Source of the DNA: Streptomyces fulvoviolaceus
Lineage (GTDB): Bacteria; Actinomycetota; Actinomycetes; Streptomycetales; Streptomycetaceae
Direction of reading: 5' to 3'
Length of the DNA stretch: 59,592 nt
Assembly: GCF_000718165.1 (NCBI RefSeq)
Contig: NZ_JOEY01000055.1
Span: 1 to 59,592 of the forward strand
The notes below the pieces were generated by a model. That model worked only from the letters and a program-made list of their open reading frames with translations. It was not told the origin of the DNA and did not search any database. The translations under genes and the position numbers were made by a program. Of this stretch, positions 23,942 to 32,453 are shown in pieces. Each line of letters starts with the position of its first letter. Within the stretch, counting starts at the first letter, position 1.

Positions 23942-24469
23942 GTGTCTGCTTCTCCCGCTGTCTCCCCGGCCGTCGCACCGCCCACCCAGGCGGACCTCCT
24001 CGACTTCGTACGACGGACAGCCGCCGACGCCGAGTTGATCGCCTCGCTCCCGCTCGACCCGGAGGGCCGCACCTGGGTGCGTCTGGAGGGGCCCGGCGGC
24101 AGCGAAGCCTGGCTGATCGGGTGGCCGCCCGGCACGGGCACCGGCTGGCACGACCACGCCGAGTCGGTCGGCGCCTTCCTCGCCGCGACCGGTGAGCTCA
24201 AGGAGAACTCGCTGGCCGCGCGGCTGCCCGCCGACGGCTGGAAGACGCTGGAACTGGAGGACGGCGTGGACCGGGAGCGCCGGCTGCCGGCCGGCAAGGG
24301 CCGCTCCTTCGGCCGCCACCACGTCCACGAGGTCCTCAACGAGTCCACCGAGCACCACGCGATCTCCGTCCACGCCTACTACCCGCCCCTGCCGCAGATC
24401 CGCCGCTACAGCCGCACCGGGCAGATCCTGCGCCTGGAGCAGGTGGAGCGGCCGGAGGACTGGCAGTGA
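23942..24469 (+). CDS. Cysteine dioxygenase (type I, cupin)
   Basis: A 175-residue non-heme Fe(II) cupin enzyme that oxidises L-cysteine to cysteine sulfinate with O2. The metal ligands lie in GTGTGWHDHAESVGAFLAAT (His70, His72) and the later His-rich segment RSFGRHHVHEVLNESTEHHA. The C-terminal ISVHAYYPPLPQIRRY is typical of bacterial members. I chose the GTG at 23942, which has AGGA about nine bases upstream; the N-terminal extension of the open frame would run over the leader peptide. Its stop overlaps the rhodanese start (GTGA at 24466-24469), so both are co-translated in sulfur-amino-acid breakdown. Confidence 0.9.
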   Translation: MSASPAVSPAVAPPTQADLLDFVRRTAADAELIASLPLDPEGRTWVRLEGPGGSEAWLIGWPPGTGTGWHDHAESVGAFLAATGELKENSLAARLPADGWKTLELEDGVDRERRLPAGKGRSFGRHHVHEVLNESTEHHAISVHAYYPPLPQIRRYSRTGQILRLEQVERPEDWQ

Positions 24470-24867
24470 GCGAGGCCACTGAACTGCCTCTCAGCATCGA
24501 CGAGTTGCTGGAGCGGGTGCGCGGGGACTACGAGCGGATCGAGCCCCTGGAGGCGTACGACGCCGCCGGGGCCGGTGAGGCGCTGCTGGTCGACATCCGG
24601 TACTCGGCCCTGCGGGAGCGGGACGGGCTGATCCCCGGCGCCCTCGTCGTCGAACGCAACGAACTGGAGTGGCGCGTCGACCCGCAGGGCAGCCATCGCG
24701 TCCCCGAGGCCACGCACCACGACCTGCGCGTGGTGGTCATCTGCAACGAGGGCTACGCCTCCAGCCTGGCGGCGGCGTCCCTGCACCGGCTGGGGCTGCA
24801 CCGGGCCACGGACCTGGTGGGCGGGTTCCAGGCGTGGAAGGCGGCGGGGCTGCCGGTCGCGGCATAG
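24466..24867 (+). CDS. Rhodanese-like sulfurtransferase
   Basis: A 133-residue single-domain rhodanese. It shows LLVDIRYSALRERDGLIPGA and the catalytic loop VVVICNEGYASSLAAASLHR with Cys93, then DLVGGFQAWKAAGLPV at the end. The cysteine would carry a persulfide and transfer sulfur to an acceptor such as cyanide, sulfite or a thiol. Its GTG is inside the cysteine dioxygenase stop, indicating that the two enzymes act together in handling cysteine-derived sulfur. Confidence 0.9.
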   Translation: MSEATELPLSIDELLERVRGDYERIEPLEAYDAAGAGEALLVDIRYSALRERDGLIPGALVVERNELEWRVDPQGSHRVPEATHHDLRVVVICNEGYASSLAAASLHRLGLHRATDLVGGFQAWKAAGLPVAA

Positions 24868-24877
24868 GAGCCGCGGG

Positions 24878-25045
24878 TCAGAATCTGTCCTGCGGGCAGT
24901 GGAGCGGGGCCACGTCCGCGCTGCCCTGGGTGACCAGACGTATCCGGGTGTTGGCGATCTTGTCGGTGTCCTCGTCGCGCAGCAGGGCGATGGTGTTGGT
25001 GACCGCCAACTTGCCGGTTTCCGCGGCGGAGTCGGAGACACATCG
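24878..25045 (-). pseudogene. Remnant of the C-terminus of an unrecognised gene
   Basis: Between the rhodanese and recX, the minus strand carries an open frame without a start codon, ending at TGA 24880-24878. It reads CVSDSAAETGKLAVTNTIAL, then LRDEDTDKIANTRIRLVTQG and SADVAPLHCPQDRF. The codon third positions are nearly all G or C, as in real Streptomyces genes. No start or upstream domain remains before the recX stop at 25084. I do not recognise the family. It is most likely the tail of a gene deleted in this lineage. Confidence 0.6.
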
Positions 25046-25083
25046 ACGGCGCCGCCTCCGCCTCGGGACTGGTTCCGCCCCGT

Positions 25084-25896
25084 TCAGAACCCCTCGTCCC
25101 CGAGGAACTCCGTGTCCTCGCCCTCCTCCTCGAGGGCCTGCCGGACCACGCGCAGGGCCATGCCCTCGGGGTAGCCCTTGCGGGCGAGCATGCCCGCGAG
25201 GCGGCGCAGCCGTTTATCGCGGTCGAGGCCACGGGTCGAGCGCAGCTTGCGGGCGACGAGCTCACGAGCGGTCGCCTCCTCCTGTTCGGAGTCGAGCTGC
25301 GAGACGGCCTCGTCGATCAGTGTGGAGTCGACGCCCTTGGTCCGCAGCTCCCGGGCGAGTGCGCGCCGGGCCAGTCCCCGGCCGTGGTGGCGGGACTCCA
25401 CCCAGGCGTCCGCGAACGCGCCGTCGTTGATCAGTCCGACCTCTTCGAACCGTGACAGCACCTCTTCGGCGGCCTCGTCCGGGATCTCCCGCTTGCGCAG
25501 CGCGTCCGCGAGCTGCTTCCGCGTGCGCGGGGTCCCGGTGAGCAGGCGCAGACAGATCGCCCGCGCCTGCTCGACCGGGTCCGCCGGGGACTCCCCCTTC
25601 TCGGCCCTCGACAAGGAGGGGGCGCCTCCGTCCTCACCGGGCGGCTCCCCGAAGCCGCGTCGACGGCGCCCACGTCCGCCCTGTGAGCCGCCCTCGCCAC
25701 GTGCCCCGCGGCCGCCACGGCGCCGGCCGCCGCCGGACACACCCTCGCCGGGGTGTGTTCCGGCCGCGTCGTCACCGTGGTGCGAGCTGCCGTCCCGCCA
25801 ACCGTCGCCGTCCTGGGCGAAGCCCCCGTCGCCTTGCCCGGGCTCACGCGGAGCGTCCGGGTAGGTGTGCTCGGCCCAGTCGGTTCGCCGTGTCAT
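25084..25896 (-). CDS. recX: Regulatory protein RecX
   Basis: A 270-residue modulator that binds RecA filaments and limits their activity. The RecX helical repeats fill the C-terminal 165 residues ([60 protein letters not shown] and [20 protein letters not shown]). The first 100 residues are a Gly/Arg/Asp-rich extension ([20 protein letters not shown]), probably disordered, seen in Streptomyces RecX. The start ATG is three bases after the recA stop, so recA-recX is an operon. Confidence 0.93.
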   Translation of the reverse strand: MTRRTDWAEHTYPDAPREPGQGDGGFAQDGDGWRDGSSHHGDDAAGTHPGEGVSGGGRRRGGRGARGEGGSQGGRGRRRRGFGEPPGEDGGAPSLSRAEKGESPADPVEQARAICLRLLTGTPRTRKQLADALRKREIPDEAAEEVLSRFEEVGLINDGAFADAWVESRHHGRGLARRALARELRTKGVDSTLIDEAVSQLDSEQEEATARELVARKLRSTRGLDRDKRLRRLAGMLARKGYPEGMALRVVRQALEEEGEDTEFLGDEGF

Positions 25897-25899
25897 CGA

Positions 25900-27021
25900 T
25901 CAGCTCTTGGCCGCCGCGGCCTTGGGCTTCGCCGCCTTGGCCGCCGCCGGCACCGTCTTCGCGGCGTCGTCCGCGGTGGCGGAGACCGCGGCGTCCGCGC
26001 CCGGCTCGGCGGTCGGCTCCTGCGGCCGTACGCCGACGCCCAGCTTCTCCAGGATCTTCTTCTCGATCTCGTTGGCCAGGTCGGGGTTGTCCTTCAGGAA
26101 GTTGCGCGCGTTCTCCTTGCCCTGGCCGAGCTGGTCGCCCTCGTACGTGTACCAGGCGCCGGCCTTGCGGACGAAGCCGTGCTCCACGCCCATGTCGATC
26201 AGGCCGCCCTCGCGGCTGATGCCGTGGCCGTAGAGGATGTCGAACTCGGCCTGCTTGAAGGGCGGCGCGACCTTGTTCTTGACGACCTTGACGCGGGTGC
26301 GGTTGCCGACCGCGTCGGTGCCGTCCTTCAGCGTCTCGATGCGACGGATGTCGAGCCGCACCGAGGCGTAGAACTTCAGCGCCCGGCCACCGGTCGTGGT
26401 CTCCGGGGAGCCGAACATCACGCCGATCTTCTCGCGGAGCTGGTTGATGAAGATCGCGGTGGTCTTGGACTGGTTGAGCGCGCTGGTGATCTTCCGCAGG
26501 GCCTGGCTCATCAGACGGGCCTGCAGACCGACGTGGCTGTCGCCCATCTCGCCCTCGATCTCCGCACGCGGGACGAGCGCGGCGACGGAGTCGATGACGA
26601 TCAGGTCGAGGGCACCGGAACGGACCAGCATGTCCACGATCTCCAGGGCCTGCTCGCCGTTGTCCGGCTGGGACAGGATCAGGTTGTCGATGTCGACGCC
26701 GAGCTTCTTCGCGTACTCGGGGTCGAGGGCGTGCTCCGCGTCGACGAAGGCCACCTGGCCGCCCGCCTTCTGCGCGTTCGCCACCGCGTGCAGCGTCAGG
26801 GTCGTCTTGCCGGAGGACTCCGGGCCGTACACCTCCACCACGCGGCCGCGCGGCAGGCCGCCGACGCCGAGGGCGACGTCGAGTGCGGTCGACCCGGTGG
26901 GGATGACCTCGATGGGCTCGTTCGGCCGCTCGCCGAGGCGCATCACCGCGCCCTTGCCGAACTGCCGTTCAATCTGTGCGAGTGCGGCATCCAGTGCCTT
27001 CTCGCGGTCGGTTCCTGCCAT
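25900..27021 (-). CDS. recA: DNA recombinase RecA
   Basis: A 373-residue recombinase that forms filaments on single-stranded DNA, catalyses strand exchange and promotes LexA self-cleavage. It has the N-terminal [20 protein letters not shown], Walker [31 protein letters not shown] (Walker B) and the L2 loop around [20 protein letters not shown]. The C-terminus is an Ala/Lys-rich tail, as in other actinobacteria. The ATG is at 27021. Two damage-linked promoter elements lie upstream: a RecA-NDp/PafBC motif (27065-27087) and a LexA-like box (27186-27197). recX follows in the same operon. Confidence 0.98.
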   Translation of the reverse strand: MAGTDREKALDAALAQIERQFGKGAVMRLGERPNEPIEVIPTGSTALDVALGVGGLPRGRVVEVYGPESSGKTTLTLHAVANAQKAGGQVAFVDAEHALDPEYAKKLGVDIDNLILSQPDNGEQALEIVDMLVRSGALDLIVIDSVAALVPRAEIEGEMGDSHVGLQARLMSQALRKITSALNQSKTTAIFINQLREKIGVMFGSPETTTGGRALKFYASVRLDIRRIETLKDGTDAVGNRTRVKVVKNKVAPPFKQAEFDILYGHGISREGGLIDMGVEHGFVRKAGAWYTYEGDQLGQGKENARNFLKDNPDLANEIEKKILEKLGVGVRPQEPTAEPGADAAVSATADDAAKTVPAAAKAAKPKAAAAKS

Positions 27022-27064
27022 GGGTTCCACCCGATTTGCTTGAGTCGATCGCTTCACGTCAAAG

Positions 27065-27087
27065 ACGCTAACGCCTGCCACTGACAA
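27065..27087 (-). promoter_or_regulatory. RecA-NDp (PafBC-type) promoter of recA
   Basis: On the minus strand TTGTCAGTG (27087-27079), eight bases, then TAGCGT (27070-27065) match the LexA-independent actinobacterial recA promoter motif TTGTCRgtg-N8-TANNNT exactly. It lies about 44 bases upstream of the recA start. Confidence 0.85.
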
Positions 27088-27185
27088 TGGGCCCCGACGC
27101 CCGTCCGACCTGTGGATAACTCGGGTACTTCTCCATCGAAACCGGGCCTAAATCCCCGTCGCCCGTCTTGCCGGAGCTCCCATAA

Positions 27186-27197
27186 GAATGGATGTTC
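27186..27197 (-). promoter_or_regulatory. LexA (SOS) box of recA
   Basis: On the minus strand the site reads GAACATCCATTC, one mismatch from GAAC-N4-GTTC, the SOS box of Gram-positive bacteria. It lies about 165 bases upstream of recA and 111 bases before the divergent membrane-protein gene at 27308. Confidence 0.7.
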
Positions 27198-27307
27198 GAT
27201 TTTCGTGTCAAGCGCACCACGCGGCACCCCGGATACTTCACGCGGCGTACACCAGGTGTCTTCGGCGGGACGACGACCGGGCGGGGCGTTCTCAGGAGGC
27301 TTGAGCC

Positions 27308-27697
27308 ATGGAGAACACGAAGAGCACCCGAGAAGCTGCAACGACGGCACGGCCTCCCGCCGTCACCGCGACCCTGTCCGCGCTGCTCCTGCTGGCCGTG
27401 TCCATCGTCGGCCAGATCGCGGCCGGAGCGGACTACCCCGCCGTACCGCCCGGCGTCGTCATCCCGCTCGTGGCGGGCGGCCTGCTGCTGTGGCGCACGA
27501 ACCGCTGGACGGTCGGACTCGCCCTAGGCGTCGGCCTGTTCATCGGCGTGGGCGCGCTCCTGACGCCCAACACCGGTGACCATCTCTCGTCGGGGAACGG
27601 CGCGCTGATCGTCTCGACCGGCGCCGAGCTCGTCGCCCTCGCCGCCCTGGTCGTCGCCGGGGCCGCGGCCCAGCTGAGGAAGGGCGCATGGGCCTGA
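27308..27697 (+). CDS. Small four-helix membrane protein of unknown function
   Basis: A 129-residue hydrophobic protein I do not recognise. Four probable membrane helices are visible: VTATLSALLLLAVSIVGQIA, VVIPLVAGGLLLWRT, TVGLALGVGLFIGVGALL and ALIVSTGAELVALAALVVAG. The ATG at 27308 is preceded by AGGAGG at eight bases. Its end overlaps the start of the next membrane protein by ten bases, so the two are very probably translated together. The pair is divergent from recA and shares its upstream region with the SOS box, but damage regulation in this direction is speculative. Confidence 0.8.
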   Translation: MENTKSTREAATTARPPAVTATLSALLLLAVSIVGQIAAGADYPAVPPGVVIPLVAGGLLLWRTNRWTVGLALGVGLFIGVGALLTPNTGDHLSSGNGALIVSTGAELVALAALVVAGAAAQLRKGAWA

Positions 27698-28488
27698 CGA
27701 ACGCGCCCACGGTGCGGACAGGGCCGTCGGCCCCGGCACCGTGGGCGCCCGGGATGCCTCGCGCCGAGCGGCTCTGCCACGCGACCGGCCTCCTCCTGGT
27801 CCTCTCCGGTCTCGCCCACCTGGTGGTGTTCGCCGTCGACGGCGGCCCCTGGGACGGTCCCGTCTCCTGGCGCAAGCCGGTGACGTTCGGGGTGTCCTTC
27901 GGGGTGACGCTGATCGCGGTCACCTGGGTCACGTCGTATCTGCGCGTCGGACCGCGGCTGCGCACCCTGCTGCTCGCCGTGTTCGCCGCCGACTGCGTCG
28001 TGGAGGTCGGCGGCATCACTCTCCAGGCGTGGCGCCGGGTGCCCTCGCACCTCGACATGGAGACGCCCTTCGACACGGGGGTGTCCATGACGCTCGCGGT
28101 GGGCGGCGGCGTCCTCGTGGTGCTGCTGACCGTGTTCGCGCTCGCGTCGTTCCGGCACCGGCCCTCGGGTCCCGCGGGGATGGCCCTCGCGGTGCGGTCC
28201 GGATTCGCGATCCTGCTCGTCGCGCTGGCCTCGGGCGCAGCGATGATCGCGCGCGGTGTAGTGCTCACCCGTACCGGCCACCAGGAGGCGGCCTACCACT
28301 CGACCGCCCCGCTCAAGCCCCTGCACGGGGTCAGCCTGCACGCCGTCCTGGTCCTGCCCGCGCTGGCCTGGCTGCTGGCCCGCACGCCCTGGAGCGAGGC
28401 CGTGCGGCGACGGGTGCTGGCCGCGGCGGTCGGCTGCTACGCGGCCGCCGTGATCGGTGCCGGGGTGTGGGCCGGGCTCACGTACTGA
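27688..28488 (+). CDS. Polytopic membrane protein of unknown function
   Basis: A 266-residue protein with about seven membrane helices. Distinctive segments are HATGLLLVLSGLAHLVVFAV, DGPVSWRKPVTFGVSFGVTL, ETPFDTGVSMTLAVGGGVLV and LKPLHGVSLHAVLVLPALAW. Histidines lie within or next to helices (LAHLV, PLHGVSLHAV), which would allow haem or metal binding, but no known cytochrome motif is complete. The start overlaps the end of the 129-residue membrane protein, so they form a two-gene unit. Function unknown. Confidence 0.82.
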   Translation: MGLTNAPTVRTGPSAPAPWAPGMPRAERLCHATGLLLVLSGLAHLVVFAVDGGPWDGPVSWRKPVTFGVSFGVTLIAVTWVTSYLRVGPRLRTLLLAVFAADCVVEVGGITLQAWRRVPSHLDMETPFDTGVSMTLAVGGGVLVVLLTVFALASFRHRPSGPAGMALAVRSGFAILLVALASGAAMIARGVVLTRTGHQEAAYHSTAPLKPLHGVSLHAVLVLPALAWLLARTPWSEAVRRRVLAAAVGCYAAAVIGAGVWAGLTY

Positions 28489-28539
28489 CGGGACTCACGT
28501 ACCGGCTGGCCCTCAGTACCGGCCGGCCTCACGCACGGG

Positions 28540-29796
28540 CTAGGAGGAGGAGTCGTCCGTGGAGTCCTGCTCTCCCGGCCGCCGCTCCCACAGGGCACGC
28601 ACGCGCGTGAGCAGTCCGGATCCCTCTCCCCGTCCCCGGTGCCCGTGGACACGGGGATCGTCCGTGACGTCGTACCGCTTCACATACGCCCCCAGGAATG
28701 CCTGGAGCGTGGCGACCGCCGGGATGGCGATCAGGGCGCCGACGGCGCCGAGGAGGGCGGTGCCCGCGATGACCGAGCCGAAGGCGACGGCGGGGTGGAT
28801 GTCGACGGTCTTGGCGGTCAGCTTGGGCTGCAGCACGTAGTTCTCGAACTGCTGGTAGATCACGACGAAGACCAGCACCCACAGCGCGTACCAGGGGTCG
28901 ACCGTGAAGGCGATCAGCATGGGCAGGGCGCCCGCGAGATACGTGCCGATGGTGGGGATGAACTGGGAGACCAGACCCACCCACACGGCGAGCACGGGCG
29001 CGTACGGCACGTTCAGTGACTGCAGCAGGACGTAGTGCGCGACTCCGGAGATGAGTGCCATCAGGCCGCGCGAGTAGATGTAGCCGCCGGTCTTGTTCAC
29101 GGCGATCTCCCACGCGCGCAGCACCTCGGCCTGCTTGGCGGGCGGCAGGACGGAACAGAGCGCGCGGCGCAGCCGGGGGCCGTCCGCGGCGAAGTAGAAC
29201 GAGAACAGCGTGATCGTCAGCAACTGGAAGAGCCCGCCGAGGACCTGGGCGGACACGTCCAGGACGCCGGTGGCGCTGTTCTGCACGTAGTTGCGCAGCC
29301 AGTCGGAGCGGAGCAGGCCCTCCTGGACGTCCACCCGTTTCAGGTCGGTGTTGAAGTGGGCGTTGATCCAGTTGATGACGGAGTCGAGGTAGTTCGGGAA
29401 GTCCTCGACGATCTTGATGATCTGACCCGCGAGCATGGAACCGAGCAGCGTGACGAAGCCCGCGGACACGATCAGCACGGCGAAGAAGACGAAGAAGGTG
29501 GCCAGCCCCCTGCGCATGCCGCGCGAGGCCATCCAGCTCACCGCGGGCTCGATGGCGAGGGCCAGGAAGAACGCGATGAGTATGTTGATCAGCAGGCCGG
29601 TGAGCTCGTGAAAGGCCCAACTGCCCAGCTGGAACACGGCGAAGAGGGCGAGCGCGAGCGCCATGGCACGCGGCAGCCAGCGCGGCATGCGGGAGTTCGG
29701 GCCGGCGGCGCCGCCGGCCGGGGGCCCGGTGGGCGGCGTCGTGCCGAACGGGGATGCGTGCTGGGCGAGCTGCCCGGTCTCGTCAGTGGGTGCCAC
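28540..29796 (-). CDS. AI-2E-family (TqsA/YdiK-like) transporter
   Basis: A 418-residue membrane permease. After a Pro/Gly-rich N-terminus come paired helices (WLPRAMALALALFAVFQLGS; LLINILIAFFLALAIEPAVS) and the family core FVFFAVLIVSAGFVTLLGSM, GLVSQFIPTIGTYLAGALPM, IYQQFENYVLQPKL and AVAFGSVIAGTALLGAVGAL. Members export small molecules or drive Na+/H+ exchange; substrates are mostly unproven. I chose GTG 29796. Upstream lies a degenerate RecA-NDp-like sequence with GAGACT in place of TANNNT. The C-terminal 45 residues are charged and cytoplasmic. Confidence 0.9.
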   Translation of the reverse strand: MAPTDETGQLAQHASPFGTTPPTGPPAGGAAGPNSRMPRWLPRAMALALALFAVFQLGSWAFHELTGLLINILIAFFLALAIEPAVSWMASRGMRRGLATFFVFFAVLIVSAGFVTLLGSMLAGQIIKIVEDFPNYLDSVINWINAHFNTDLKRVDVQEGLLRSDWLRNYVQNSATGVLDVSAQVLGGLFQLLTITLFSFYFAADGPRLRRALCSVLPPAKQAEVLRAWEIAVNKTGGYIYSRGLMALISGVAHYVLLQSLNVPYAPVLAVWVGLVSQFIPTIGTYLAGALPMLIAFTVDPWYALWVLVFVVIYQQFENYVLQPKLTAKTVDIHPAVAFGSVIAGTALLGAVGALIAIPAVATLQAFLGAYVKRYDVTDDPRVHGHRGRGEGSGLLTRVRALWERRPGEQDSTDDSSS

Positions 29797-29854
29797 GGAG
29801 CAAGTCTCGCCCACGCGACTGACAATCGGCCGCCGCCCCTGGATCTTCGTGACC

Positions 29855-29953
29855 GATCAGTGCTTCTCTCCCGGAAAGTTCACGATCGATCGGTGCTTTC
29901 CTCCCGGAACGTTCACGAATGATCAGTGCTTCTCCCCCGGCACGTTCATGACG
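29855..29953 (-). repeat. 33-bp tandem repeat, three units, spanning the end of the DUF3046 gene
   Basis: Units begin at 29855, 29888 and 29921, each starting GATCAG or GATCGG and carrying the core CTCCCGGAA/CGTTCAC. The third unit contains the last codons and TGA of the DUF3046 gene; the other two lie just past its stop. Thirty-three is a multiple of three, so read-through would extend the protein by 11-residue units of the form SFVNVPGGKHR. The middle unit has CGA where the other two have TGA. Confidence 0.85.
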
Positions 29954-30117
29954 GTGCAGATCACGCGCCACACGTCCTTGGCGTCCCAGCCGGAGTCCAG
30001 CGCCTCGTGCACCGTGCGTCCGCCGAGCTCCGCCATCACGTGATCGCGCGCGAAGGTGTCGGCGTACCCCGAACCGAAGTGATCCGCCATCCGCTGCCAG
30101 AAGACCGTCAACCGCAT
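29923..30117 (-). CDS. DUF3046 family protein
   Basis: A 64-residue protein: MRLTVFWQRMADHFGSGYAD, then TFARDHVMAELGGRTVHEAL and DSGWDAKDVWRVICTVMNVP, then GEKH. DUF3046 proteins are small actinobacterial proteins often encoded close to recA-recX; their function is unknown. The compact, charged, Trp-containing sequence suggests a folded helical protein. The final codons form part of a 33-bp tandem repeat that continues beyond the stop. It is separated from recA by the membrane-protein genes. Confidence 0.9.
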   Translation of the reverse strand: MRLTVFWQRMADHFGSGYADTFARDHVMAELGGRTVHEALDSGWDAKDVWRVICTVMNVPGEKH

Positions 30118-30197
30118 GACACCAGTATCCCGCCCCTGAGAGTGGGCCTGAGCCGGGACCGCTTGCCGAGAACGCTTTCCGCCCTACGGTCTGTCGC

Positions 30198-31142
30198 ATG
30201 GCCGAAACAGGAGCTTCCCCACTCCCCCCGACGTCCCCGGCGCACTCCCCGCTCTTCCGCGCCGAGCACTTCGTCTGGCTCACCGCGCGCGTGCTGGAAC
30301 AGCGTCTCTTCGCGTACCACTTCCTGAACGGCGGCCCCGACCCGGTGGAGACGGCGCTGGACGCCTACCGCAACACGGACGGGGGATACGGTCACGCGCT
30401 GGAGCCCGATCTGCGCGGCCCGGTCAGCCAGCCGCTGCACGCCGGGCACGCCCTGCGGGTCCTGGACGCCATCGGACGGTGCGGCGGGCAGCGCGTCGAG
30501 CGTGTGTGCCGGTATCTCACTTCCGTGTCCACGCCGGACGGCGCCCTGCCGGCGATCCATCCCAGCCAGCGCGGCTATCCGACGGCGCCCTTCGTGCCGA
30601 TCGTGGACGACCCGCCGAGCGAACTCCTCGCCACCGGGCCGGTGGTCGGCCTGCTGCACCGCAACGAGGTGTGGCACGCCTGGCTGTTCAGGGCCACGGA
30701 CTTCTGCTGGCAGGCGGTGGAGGCTCTGCGGAAGTCCCACCCGTACGAGGTCCAGGCCGCCGTGGCCTTCCTGGACTCCGCCCCCGACCGCCCGCGCGCG
30801 GAGGCGGCCGCCGACCGTCTCGGCCGCCTGGTACGCGAGCACCGGCTCGCGGTACTGGACCCGGAGCACCTCGACGCGTACCCGGTCGCGCCGGGCTACG
30901 CCCCCGGCGAGCACCACTTCCCGCACGACTACGCGAAGACGCCGGACTCTCTCGCGCGCGCGTGGTTCACGGACGACGAGATGGCCCGTTCCCTGGACTT
31001 CCTCGCGAACGAGCAGGAGGAGGACGGCGGCTGGCCGGTCCGCTGGCGCCAGTGGGCTCCGGGCACCGCCCTGGAAGCGCGCCCCATGGTGACCGTCGAG
31101 GCCCTGCGCACACTGCGGGCGTACGGCCGCGGCGTGGGCTGA
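30198..31142 (+). CDS. Prenyltransferase/squalene-oxidase-repeat-like protein
   Basis: A 314-residue soluble protein. It contains motifs reminiscent of alpha/alpha-barrel terpenoid-cyclase-like repeats: ALDAYRNTDGGYGHALEPDL, VSTPDGALPAIHPSQRGYPT and LANEQEEDGGWPVRWRQWAP. There is no DXDD or DDXXD motif, so classical cyclase or prenyltransferase activity is doubtful. ATG 30198 follows a plausible promoter (TTGCCG, 16 bases, TACGGT) with seven bases between the -10 and the start, so the mRNA may be leaderless. It converges with the PucR regulator. Function is unproven. Confidence 0.8.
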   Translation: MAETGASPLPPTSPAHSPLFRAEHFVWLTARVLEQRLFAYHFLNGGPDPVETALDAYRNTDGGYGHALEPDLRGPVSQPLHAGHALRVLDAIGRCGGQRVERVCRYLTSVSTPDGALPAIHPSQRGYPTAPFVPIVDDPPSELLATGPVVGLLHRNEVWHAWLFRATDFCWQAVEALRKSHPYEVQAAVAFLDSAPDRPRAEAAADRLGRLVREHRLAVLDPEHLDAYPVAPGYAPGEHHFPHDYAKTPDSLARAWFTDDEMARSLDFLANEQEEDGGWPVRWRQWAPGTALEARPMVTVEALRTLRAYGRGVG

Positions 31143-31172
31143 GGCGCCCGGGCCCTCGTCCGTCGCTGCTCG

Positions 31173-32354
31173 TCAGTACTCCGAGTCGCGCAACAAGAGG
31201 GCGGCGATCGCGAGCGCCGTCCCGCGCGGGGACGACAGGTCGATCCCCGTCTGTTCGTCGATCTTCGCGAGCCGGTTGTCGACGGTGTTCGGGTGCAGAC
31301 CCAGGGCACTCGCGGTGGCCCTGCGGTCCTGCTGGTGGGCCAGGTGGGTCCGCAGTGTCTCGAGGAGTTCGGGCCGGTCGGCGACCGGGTCAAGGAGGGC
31401 CGCTATGCGGTGGCTGCTCTCGTCCCGTCGCGACAGGTGGTACTCCAGCAGCACGTCGTCGAGACGGTGCAGCCCCGGTGGCAGGCCGCACACGCGCGTG
31501 ATGCGCAGGATCTCGGTGGCGGTGCGGGCGGCGTCCGTGATGTGCGCGGGTCCCTCGGCGGGCACTGCCGCCACGCGCACGTGCAGCCCGCTCAACCGGC
31601 TCAGCCGGTGCGGCAGGTCGTCGGGCGCGACAAGGTCCCCGGGGACGATGACGCGGCCCCCGTCGGCGTCCAGCAGCGCGTGCACGTCCACACCGAAGGT
31701 GCGGTCCAGGACGGTCTGCACCCGGCGCAGTCTGCGCCGCACCGCGACGGGCCCTTCGGCGGGCGGGGCCTCGAAGCCGAGGGCGAGCACCAGGGCGGGC
31801 CCGTCGAGGCGCAGCTCGCCCAGGAGCACATGTCCCGGCGGCACCATGCCGTCCAGCAGCCCGCGCACCAACGACCGCAGTTGGGCCCGCTGTTCGGTCT
31901 CCAGCGCGGCCCGCTCGTCCAGGTAGGTCTCGGCGACGGCGCCCACGACGCCCGGATGGCTCTCCAGCAGGGCGTCCACCAGCTCGACCAGCGCCGCCTC
32001 CTCCCCGGGGCGTGCCACGTCCCTCAGGGCGCGCCACAGGACGTACACGCCGACGGCGTGGGTGCGCAGCAGCAGGTGCAGCGGCATGCCCTCCTCGGCG
32101 CGCTGGGCGGCCCGCTCGCGGAAGACCCGGTTGTTGCTGCCGGGCGACACGGGGTCCGGGTCCTCGACACGGCGCAGGAACAGCCGTATGCCGTGCCGGA
32201 CGGTCGCGGCGATCTCCAGGTCCTTCACGTCATCGGGCAGCTCCGCATACCCGGGAAGCTCCTCGAAGGACTCCCGGGTCATGCGGCGGGCCAGCTCGTT
32301 GACACGCGGCTCGCACCGCGCGGCGAGGGAGCGCGCGGCGGGTGACAGGGCCAC
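31173..32354 (-). CDS. PucR-family transcriptional regulator
   Basis: A 393-residue regulator. The N-terminal helical region (LSPAARSLAARCEPRVNELA; GYAELPDDVKDLEIAATVRH) is the RsbR/RsbRD-like N-domain common in Streptomyces PucR-type proteins. A central GGDEF-like fold follows, and the C-terminus is the PucR helix-turn-helix (LLETLRTHLAHQQDRRATAS, ALGLHPNTVDNRLAKIDEQT). I prefer GTG 32354, which has GGAGG four bases upstream, to a GTG at 32396. Its effector and targets are unknown. Confidence 0.85.
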   Translation of the reverse strand: MALSPAARSLAARCEPRVNELARRMTRESFEELPGYAELPDDVKDLEIAATVRHGIRLFLRRVEDPDPVSPGSNNRVFRERAAQRAEEGMPLHLLLRTHAVGVYVLWRALRDVARPGEEAALVELVDALLESHPGVVGAVAETYLDERAALETEQRAQLRSLVRGLLDGMVPPGHVLLGELRLDGPALVLALGFEAPPAEGPVAVRRRLRRVQTVLDRTFGVDVHALLDADGGRVIVPGDLVAPDDLPHRLSRLSGLHVRVAAVPAEGPAHITDAARTATEILRITRVCGLPPGLHRLDDVLLEYHLSRRDESSHRIAALLDPVADRPELLETLRTHLAHQQDRRATASALGLHPNTVDNRLAKIDEQTGIDLSSPRGTALAIAALLLRDSEY

Positions 32355-32453
32355 GGCTCCTCCCCCAGACGGTCCCGGACGGTTGTGACGCGTCACATTA
32401 CCCAGCCGACCTGGGAGGAGAAGGGGCTGATCACCGGCGGAGACGGGCGCTGA

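Noticed and set aside
29803..29825. A fifth RecA-NDp-like motif before the AI-2E transporter (TTGTCAGTC-N8-GAGACT)
   Set aside because: Spacing and distance to the GTG fit, but the essential TA of the -10 is GA and the gtg is gtc, so I treat it as chance or decayed.
30198..31142. Assignment as an active terpene cyclase or prenyltransferase
   Set aside because: No DXDD, DDXXD or NSE/DTE motif is present; only repeat-like GGY/GGW segments suggest the fold.
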